This document shows positions 54,985 to 64,000 of a stretch of DNA of 64,000 nucleotides, piece after piece (the first letter of the stretch is position 1; each line of letters begins with the position of its first letter). The position numbers were made by a program, and so were the translations under genes. Below the pieces are notes generated by a model that made no database searches, was not told where the DNA came from, and saw only the letters and a list, made by a program, of their open reading frames with translations. The stretch covers positions 10,570,346 to 10,634,345 of the forward strand of contig NC_092052.1 in assembly GCF_003086295.3 (NCBI RefSeq), in the 5' to 3' direction. This stretch comes from Arachis hypogaea. Lineage: Eukaryota; Streptophyta; Magnoliopsida; Fabales; Fabaceae.

Positions 54985-57900
54985 TCAATAAAATTCAAAG
55001 CGCATAAGAAGCTTCACAGTGTTGTATTTGTCTCCCTTGCGGCTATACAGTGGAACGGCTCGAATGCCGCTTCTTAGCTCCCAAACAGGTAGGCATGATT
55101 GGCCACCAAAGTCATCCTTCTCAGACATATCGTACTCGTGAACCTCAATTCGAAGCAGTGAAAGTTCCGGAACAGTTAATGGGAACTCGAAAGTTTCGTT
55201 CCAAGAAGGCACCCAGTTATCCTCTATCGCCTTAGTTCTTCTCATGACGGTATCATCAGGGACTCCAGCAATCCCCACCTGAATCAAATGAGCAAAAATG
55301 AACAGCTTATCAATGAACTCAGTGAACAAATAGTTTAGTTTCTTCATAGATAACACTCACATGAAGATGCCTTAATGTGAAAATAATAGTAAAAAATGAG
55401 GATGATTTGACATATTTGACTAAACTGTCATCTAGCAGTTCTCATCTATCATCTTCACATGAAGACAACTGCACATGAGTTTTCATCTTCTTTATATTAT
55501 ATCGACCGTGTAAGAGAATTAGTGAATATGCAAGTGTAAGAATATGAAAGTGCATTGACATGTACTGTTAAAGAGTTTAACTTAAGACATTGTTAGTTTA
55601 AAACTCTTTTACATTAACACTTAATCAGTTGCTGCTACATAAATAAAAGTAGTTTCCTTTCTAGATAGGGAAAGTTGTTGCTATTTAAGGATTCCCCAAG
55701 TTTAGAGATTGAATACGAGGAGTGATCTAATAGATAATCTTAACTTACTCTTGTGTAAAAATCTGGAGGTGAGTATTGATCAAAGTGTGTATGCTTGAAA
55801 TCATAATACCATCCTTCTCCCATATAAACAGTCACCTGAATAACAATAACAAAAGCATTACCTTCTTGTTAGCACTAAGCTTTGACTCTTGGAGGCGGCA
55901 ACTGATACTTGATAGACAAAATGCGCCTTACCTTCAAAGTAGTCTTCACAGGTAACTTCGCTTTAGGATCGAAGATCTCACCATTTGGACCATTCTTTAA
56001 CAGAAAATCTGGTTTTTTAACATAACCACACCCTCCATTGGCTTTGAACATTCCGTACATCAACCAAAGAGATCTACCGTATCCCTGTTATGAAACCATC
56101 CACAATGAAAACTGACTCATATTTCGAACATGATCCGATATTTCAAGTCACTTTGCTAGAAGTTAAATCATATGTTTAGTATAAATTTGTTTGAAGCTGG
56201 AAAGTTATATCTATATCACCATGCACCTCTAAGTAGAACAACGAACTAATGGACCCGTGCCAGAATTAAAATACATAGCAATGGTTAAGTTCCTTAAAGT
56301 ATGGAAAATATAAATAGTGTGGACCAGCATGAGATGAAGAAGAAGAGAAAGAAATAGAAACCTGCATGTTAAATGCAACCATTTGAGCCCCATGCATCCA
56401 TCCAATTAATGGGTTATAATTTGATGAATCGATGCGAGTACCTTTTGGATACACCCTTAATATATTCCGCTGCGTAAACCTATAGTAAATCGACAATGAC
56501 AAATCATTTTTAAGAAAAAAAAACCTCTCTTTTTCATTTGTACGCACAACAGAGACATAAATTTTATTCAAACAACAATTGAACAAGCAACAAGGGGAAA
56601 GAAAAGTTGAACAGAACTAAAGAAGTAGTTAAGCAGTATATATAAATTCAAATTTGACTACATTTACATAAAAATGAAGAATTGTAGTTAAAAGTCAAAA
56701 CATTTAACTGATACCTGACAATTTCTTTTCCATAAGTCATAGCAGCCTTTTCAAGTTGTTGCTCACTTAAACTTAGACGTGTCACTTTTTCAGGATCCAC
56801 TTTGAGGCACTCAGTTATGCCACCTTTCGGCTTCCCAGCATGAATGGCAATTAAACGTCTATATTCTGAAGCTTCGTTGTGGTGTGATGACTTATCACCT
56901 TCTTCGAGATCTTCCTCGCCATCGAAATTTTCTTCATCCTCATTGTCCTAAATATGCCACGACCATAAATCCATTGACAAGTCTCCCTTACAGAATTAAA
57001 TGCAGGGGCAATATATGTACATCATTTGTGTAGTGTCAAACCTTGTAATCAGCAATAGTTCCACCTTTCAAGCTTGGGACTTCCTTCCCCCAAGCTTCAT
57101 CATCGCCTGAAACCTTTCGCTGCTTTGGATTGTCCCCTGAAGCTTTTTCCTGCGGTGGATCATCGACTTTGTCCTTTGCCTCAAGGTACTCTTTAGGCGG
57201 TTTGGTTGATATAATGATCCTCCTTTTAAGTGATTCAGGAGAAGGGAATTCCTTCAAGGCTTCTGATCCAGGAGAAAATAGTATTTCCCCAAATGTTTGA
57301 GCTACCATCTAAAATTTGGAGAAAGTCGTCAACTATAAGAATGTAAGCACTTTGAATTCTGATAAAAACTCTGAGTAACTAACCTCGGCTACTTTAGCCT
57401 GAAGATCCGGAGTAAGGTGGTCTTCCAATGTTATTACAACTGGATACTCTGATGCAACAAAGGCATGTTCTTTGATAGAATTCAAACATCTGATAAGCTC
57501 AACCGGAGTAGTCAATGTCCTATATTAAGAATAGATATTGATGTGAACAAATGATATTCAAAATTTTCAGGAGAACAGCAATACATTGATATAGTATCAT
57601 GATAATTTATCTACGCTTGTTCTTAAAGAGAAAATTTTCAACCTTCCGTGAAGAACATCGATATTATCCTTCGATGCATTAGGCCAAATGTCTAATTCAA
57701 TGACCCTTACACCTCTCTCCAGTGCCTTTATGATGGGGATATCACTGCAGTCACTGCTAAGTTGATTCCCAGTTAGATAGGAATTATGTCCGGTATATAT
57801 GAAATAATGGGACAAGGGTAAATTCATGTCATGGTGAACCTGCAGTAGAAGGAACAAAACAATTGCACAAAGAAGCATAGTCAGAACAAGAGAATTCCTA

Positions 57901-58670
57901 TAAATATACATGAAACAATACAACATGGTGTACCATATCCAACAACAATGCCTTATTCTAACAAAGACAGATTCTCACCTTTTATTGCCAATCCTAACAG
58001 GTAAATAATTGACCAAAATCATAGAATTTGCATCAAATCCAAGTTACTATAAACTGAGCTAAAATACACCTTAACTAATCTCTCTCACTTTCCATAAAAG
58101 TCAAAACAACAGTTACACTAAGAAAATTACCAAATTTTCAAGTAAGAGACCAAACTTTAGGAAACATCAAAAGATCATATATGTACAAAGACTCGAGTGT
58201 ATACAAAAACAAAGACTATAAACTAAAATGTAAAATCCAATCTAACAAGAGTAATACTCCCCAATTGGAAAGCAAAGAATGGAAAATCCAAGGTCGTTGA
58301 CTTCAACAATTGACCTAGAATAGTCCAAAAACAGAAACAGCCAAAACAATGAAAGAAGAATTACTCCAAGAGAAGGAAGCAAGGGAAGGTTGGAGTCACT
58401 GAAGAGATATTTGAAGAAAGCATCGAGATTGAGACCCTTTCGATGGAAATGCTTGAGGCTATCGATGATGGCTTGAGCTTCTTCTTCAGTGGCGTTTTGT
58501 TGGCACTGAACCTCAACCATGAACTTCTGAAGGTGCGAAGCTGTCATGAGCTCGTTGTCGTCTGAGTATTTTCCGAACAGAGACTTGATCTCCGGCGGTG
58601 CCTCCGCCGCCGCAAGCTTGAAGCGCCGCCGGCAGCAGAAGCACACGCTGTACGTCTGTTTGGATGACAT
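54985..58670 (-). CDS. Phosphoinositide-specific phospholipase C, plant PLC2-like
   Basis: Nine coding exons on the minus strand: 58670-58365, 57839-57643, 57519-57384, 57308-57042, 56947-56715, 56479-56362, 56084-55932, 55835-55749 and 55278-54985. All introns are GT-AG, and the joined frame is 1791 bases (596 aa), the usual plant size. Residues 1-102 are an EF-hand-like region. The X domain (about 107-250) has the catalytic His of [11 protein letters not shown], the Glu and Asp of [10 protein letters not shown] and the second His of VLHGR. An acidic linker follows (300-325). The Y domain (about 330-430) contains [26 protein letters not shown] sequence. A C2 domain (about 465-590) should bind calcium and membrane lipid. 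The enzyme cleaves phosphatidylinositol phosphates, mainly PIP2, at the plasma membrane. All key residues are present, so it looks functional. Confidence 0.93.
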
Positions 58671-58707
58671 ATTCGGAATTCTAAATTCTCCTCCTCCTCT
58701 TCTTCTT

Positions 58708-58710
<3 letters not shown>

Positions 58711-58749
<39 letters not shown>

Positions 58750-58806
58750 GGTTGAGCTTGTTAAGATTGTTAATAAATGATGGAAGAAGAAGAAGAAGAA
58801 GAAGAA
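58711..58806 (-). repeat. GA/CT and GAA/TTC microsatellites in the PLC 5' leader
   Basis: An 18-unit GA run (58711-58746) and a GAA run (58784-58806) lie 40-140 bases upstream of the PLC ATG. On the coding strand they are CT- and TTC-rich, common in plant core promoters and leaders. Frames through them are artefacts. Confidence 0.85.
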
Positions 58807-61800
58807 GGGTGTTGGGTGAGTGAGTTATGTTGTGAGTGAGTGCCAACTAGCTTTACTCTCTTTCTCTCTTTCTCTCTGCATTAACATTCATCGCATGTCT
58901 TATTTTTTACACATGGGGATTCATGGGGAGGGATCCTCTCCGTCCTTAACAAAAATTGAGAGCGTAAAGTATGGTCTTTAATCTTTTATTATATTTTTTT
59001 ATATTTATTTTTTATCTTATTTATAAAATTAATAATAAAAAATTATATTTTATTTTTTTAATTATTAAAAAAAATTGAGAAGATCCATTTTTAAAATTCA
59101 TGTGTTATTTTTTTTATTTGTATATTAAAATTAATTATGATATATTTACATATAAATATATAAATTATTTAATTTATTTTTAATATAAATTTTATATTAA
59201 TAATTAATTTTAATATATATTTAATATAATTATATTTTGTTATTATTAAAAATGTTAATAATTTTTAGACAAATCTTATTTAGTACAAAATTTTAAAACT
59301 TTTAACAAATCTTAAAATCATAGTTCCATTTAAAGAAACAATATAATGTGGCCGACTGATTTATCTATCAAATAAAAAAATTAAAGAAAAATACTATGAG
59401 TTAATAATTTTAGTAAAATAAATTAATTAGTATATATTATTTTAAATATTAAATAAATGTAAGAAAAAAATATTAGTTAATTATCATAGTTAATTAATAT
59501 TTTGTGTTTAAAATATAAAAATTCTATAAAAAGCGAAATTATGCTTTTTGTTTAAAGTATGTAAGTCACCAAAAAAAAGTATATTAACATAATTTAAAAT
59601 TTTGGATTAGGTATTTTTATTTAGATCAGGAACTTGCATTGGAACTTGGAACACTATTTATTTCTTTTTCCTTATATAATCTAAGATAAGATATGACATA
59701 TTGATATATTAAAATGTTTTATACAATGATTTAATTAAATTTATTCTTTAGATCATTTATGTGATAGGTAGTAAAAATAATTGTTATTAATGTGAATATA
59801 TATAATAGAATATGTGTGTAAAACACATTTTTATATTGATGATCATGGTGTGTATATATATAATTAAGATCAAATATCTCTAAAATAAAAATTTAATAAA
59901 ATTAAAAAATTGTAATAACTCTTAAATCAAAGTATGTAATACAGTAATAGAACTCAAACTAATAAAAATTATAAAATTAATTATGGTTAAACTCTCTTTT
60001 TTATTTATTAATTTTCTCAATTTAGAGAATTTTTTTCATAGAATTTAGGCCTAGTAATAATAATATATAATTAACATTAACTTGATAAATGTTTAGTTTT
60101 CATTTTAATTTGACGTAAATGTTTTCTTGCCCAAGCTTCCAAGTCTCCAAGATAATAGTTTAGAAATATTGAAAATGATGTATTAATAACTAGATATTTT
60201 AATTTAATTGTGTGGTAACATGATCGTCGAATATGGTAAAGCATCTTACAGTTATTATTACTAAAAGTAATATTATTGTTACTAAAGTTAAGATTAAATT
60301 CTATAAGGAAAAATATAGGGAGCCAATGAAATATTTGTACAATGCATATAATAGAGATTTAGAGAGTATTAGAGATATAATTATTAGTATTATTTTTTTT
60401 ATCAACGTAAGCTTTTTGGAATGAGTGGTATCATGATATAGTATCAAAATTCTAAATTCGAAAGGTCTAAAATTCGATTTTTAGTAAACTCCAAAATTAG
60501 TTTAAATTTTTTGGATGAATGATTTTATGATATGAGATGTTTATACTCATTCTATAATTGTTTGCGTTATTTTAAGTCAAATTCCGCTTTTCTTGGCTAA
60601 CTATTTTAATTTTGGCGTTTATATATATATATACACAATTACACACTGATTTTGGGGTTTCGTACTGAGAGTTATAGTTGAAAACTACAAGGTCTAGGTC
60701 AACTGATGGCCACCCTATGTTTTTTTTACTGTGAAAACGTTCTTCATGATCATTGATTTTAACTTTTTCTAATAAATAATTATCATCAAGATGATGATGT
60801 GTCCTGTTCCATTTGAATGTGATATTAATTTTTAATGAGAGATTAGTTTTCCAGATGCCAACAAATGACTATTGATGTAAGCAATGATAAATCTCGAAAC
60901 CATAATTACGCAATGGAAGCATTTGCTGTAAGGGAGTGTCAAAATGGATAACGTTTATGATGTGGAATCACTTTTATATGTGATTTTATATTCGCATATG
61001 CCATGCATGACGATATTTAATTTTGTTTATATTTAATTTAAAAAGGTAACCAAGTGGGTCATGTATTTATATATAAGTTGCAACTTTCTAACCTTTCAAT
61101 TGTAATGTTGGTATAACCACCATATAGCTTATTTCATTTTTCTTAAGACAAACCAAGAAGTCTTTTTTTTTTCTTCTTTTTAATCCTACTTGTTGATTGA
61201 CGTCTTAAATTCATAAATTTTTTTATTATTATTTATCAAAAAAGACAAAAAATTAGTTAAGATATCAAAGAATAATTAAATAAGACAATTTTAATCACTA
61301 TATATAAGAATAAATCATTTCATACTTATAGTATGTGCCGCAAGACTTCTCAAATACTAGCTAGTTAGAAAAATAAAATATCATTATCCGTTATACGTGA
61401 TATTCTGTTAGATATATAATTATTTAAATTTATTTATTTATGTTTGGTCACTTAATTTTTAGAAGAGATGATTCGAGATAATATTATTTAATTTTATACA
61501 AATTTGTACATAAATTTTAATTTAATTTTTTAAATTTTAATTATATTTATTTAGTTTATAAATTTTATAAACATGATTCACATATATACATTAGTCCTTC
61601 GAATAATTTATAGCAAACAAATGTTAATAAAATGTTAATGTGAATATTAAATAGTTAGATCTCCTAAAAATGACATCATTTTTATTTTAGCGTTTAAATA
61701 ATCTAAAATAATGTTATATCACTTGTTTTAGAAGGAAATAAAATATTTAAATTAACACCAAAACAAATGATACGTGTTATTTTTGGATTATGACATCGTT

Positions 61801-62017
61801 TTTAGGAATTTAATGTAATATTTAATTGTTTATATCAGTATTTCATTAACGTTTGATTATTAAAAATTGTCTCAAAAATAAATAGAAATCACCTTTGCAA
61901 AATTTAAAAACTAACTAAAAACAATTAAAATTTTAAAATATAATTTAAGATTCGACCAAATTAATATTATCTCGAGACTATTCACAACAATAATGATATA
62001 GTTAAGCATACATGTTA

Positions 62018-62019
<2 letters not shown>

Positions 62020-62095
<76 letters not shown>
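62020..62095. repeat. TTA microsatellite
   Basis: About 25 uninterrupted TTA units. Confidence 0.95.
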
Positions 62096-63819
62096 CCGAA
62101 CAAATGTTTCAATTTTGAGATTCTTTTGATATTTTCTATCACACATACTAAGCACTAATTTGTTATGATCATGTTAAGTATATATTAAAATTATGGTTAT
62201 TAAAATTAGTTATTAAAAATAGTTATTAATATAAAATATAAATTAAAATATAAAATATATATTAAAAATAAATTAAATTGTACATATATTTATATAAAAA
62301 TACATAATAATTAATTTTAATATATAAATAATATTCTTAAATTTATTATATATCTAAATTTTTTTCAAGAATCAATTATTAATCAGTAATTTAATGTATA
62401 TATAAAACAGAATTTAAACTTCTAACAATTATTTAAATGAATAAATAAACTGATTATTTAACCCATCCAAATTAATTAATTCAATTATAAGATTTATTAA
62501 GCGGAATATGGACAGCAAATTGGAAAGGATAATCTAACAATTTAGATATAGGGTTACGTTTTCTGCTCAACGAAGGATTGTAGGAAATTAAATGAACAGT
62601 TTGAAACTTCTTCGATAATCTTGTCACAATAATTGTCAAAACATACATAAGCATATGTAAAGGTTTTATATACAAAAGTATCTACATTACTACATATATA
62701 TGGTCAATTAAGTACTGTGTCAACTAATTAAATGATGTGCTTGAGTACAATAGATCTTGATCATGCACATAACTTTGTTTCATATTCATAACTGAATAAT
62801 GATCTGATCTTTCGTATGATAGTTTTCGTAGGCGTACGTTTATGGTACGTATCTGAGAATAAGGAACATATATAGTTAATTTAATTATTGCTATAAAACT
62901 TTTATTGATAAGAAAATATGTAAGATTCTGTAACTATAATTTAACCCTAGGATGGAAGTGTGCCAATATTTAATTAAAAAAAAAGTTATGCATAATTTGA
63001 TCAAATTTAAGCCTCCTTATTACCATTTTCTTTCATGTTAGCAACCTCTGCGGCTAAATAAAAGAAAACGTCATTTTTTTTAAATATCTTTTTTTCTTTT
63101 TTTTTTCTTTCTTTCATGTATGATTGGTCTTGAAGAAGCAAATAATTGTGATTGTGATGGGTAATAAGTGTAGGGATGCATTTGTGGGATACGAATTTGT
63201 TTGCATCATTGATTCATTTCTATGATATTGGTTCATTCATCGCAAAACTTTGAACACACACATATATAGGGGCCACCACGTTAATTGCTATACCACTCAC
63301 TGGTCTTTTTCATTTCCAACTTTGATTTCTTCCTAAACATTATACTTTTTTCTTTTTATTTTATTTTATTTTCAAACTTTTTAAATATTAATTTATTTTC
63401 CCACCCACTCACTGTTCTTCATTAATTGTAGTATTTTTTATGCACTAAACATTTAATTTAATAACTTTTAATAAAGTTAAATAAGTTTTAAAAAATTTAA
63501 ATATCTTTAAACTAATAATAATTCTTGTGTTATATATATATATATATATTCAAAGTTGGCTTATATTATATTCTTGGATAGAGAAATACGTACATTCATA
63601 GACGAAAAATATATTTTTTTTTATAAGATAATGCTAGATAACCAATAACTTTTTTGAATAACATGAACAATCACCAATCAAATTAAAATATACTACACCT
63701 CTAAATTATCCACCTAAATCTTAATATTAGAATAATCATCTGCACACCTAGTAAAATAAACATCCAATATATTAATTGTTCACATTATTTAATATTTTTA
63801 TTGTCGATCTATACTTTTC

Positions 63820-63823
<4 letters not shown>

Positions 63824-63906
<83 letters not shown>
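63824..63906. repeat. Long TA microsatellite
   Basis: About 41 TA units near the right edge of the window. Confidence 0.95.
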
Positions 63907-63908
<2 letters not shown>

Positions 63909-64000
63909 TTTTGTTTCCCACTTGCACTTAGCTTCCCCAAAATCTAATGTTTTGTCACTTCAGTATTTTTGCTTTCAATGAAATGTATGGCATAAAAAAA

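Larger units (their letters stand above)
58860..64000. other. AT-rich intergenic DNA, no gene recognised
   Basis: No ORF with recognisable protein sequence and no RNA gene. It contains TTA microsatellites (about 62020-62095), a TA run at 63532-63550 and a long TA run (63824-63906). Two related AT-rich segments lie in opposite orientation (59120-59235 and 62195-62330), probably a small dispersed repeat. Confidence 0.6.

Noticed and set aside
58546..58755. Plus-strand frame opposite the PLC first exon
   Set aside because: It is antisense to the well-supported PLC exon 1 and runs into the GA microsatellite.
60233..60424. 63-aa frame in the right intergenic region
   Set aside because: AT-rich chance frame with no recognisable composition or similarity; neighbouring DNA is non-coding.

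Overview
This is plant nuclear DNA, almost certainly from a legume. I think it is a peanut relative (Arachis), because the LTR that begins TGATGAGCGG at 18416 and its neighbours look like Arachis repeats I remember; I could not search to confirm this. There are no bacterial features. About 50 kb is a stack of LTR retrotransposons, followed by two intron-containing host genes (51.7-58.7 kb) and then AT-rich intergenic DNA.

Nest, from the outside in. Element B is a Ty3/gypsy chromovirus (Tekay/Del type, plus strand). It is the outer host: gag starts at 20221, resumes at 45768, and is followed by pol and a 3' LTR to about 50.39 kb. Element A is a gypsy element with gag-protease and a second ORF but no RT or integrase (12132-20080, plus). 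It sits in the leader of B. Element C is an Athila-like gypsy element (20669-45767, minus, TSD GCAGC) inserted in the gag of B. Element D has three LTRs and two internal regions (24001-38385, plus, TSD GCGAC) and is inserted in the 3' noncoding part of C. Two Sirevirus-like Ty1/copia copies lie on the left. S+ (6652-12131) is inserted in A, and S- (1-6651) is inserted in the RT of S+. The left ends of S-, S+, A and B are outside the window.

Coding state. Almost all retroelement ORFs are broken by stops, frameshifts or insertions. The exception is the 484-codon ORF of D, which is open in both tandem units.

Host genes. LSM6 (51765-53460, plus, three coding exons, 97 aa) encodes an Sm-like subunit of the U6 snRNP and mRNA-decay rings. 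A phosphoinositide-specific phospholipase C (58670-54985, minus, nine coding exons, 596 aa) is convergent with it. Both splice models keep frame throughout.

Most interesting signals. Families S, A and C/D each carry their own precisely phased inverted-repeat array, present both in the LTR and in the 3' noncoding region: about 30-32 bp spacing in S, 31 bp in A, and 17-bp dimers in C and D. All four gypsy families carry a small hairpin with an RGGA loop just before the polypurine tract, and its stem varies by compensatory changes. A second covarying hairpin follows the last gag/pol-type ORF in A, C and D. D has no polymerase, shares the palindrome module with C, and is inserted exactly inside one of the modules of C.
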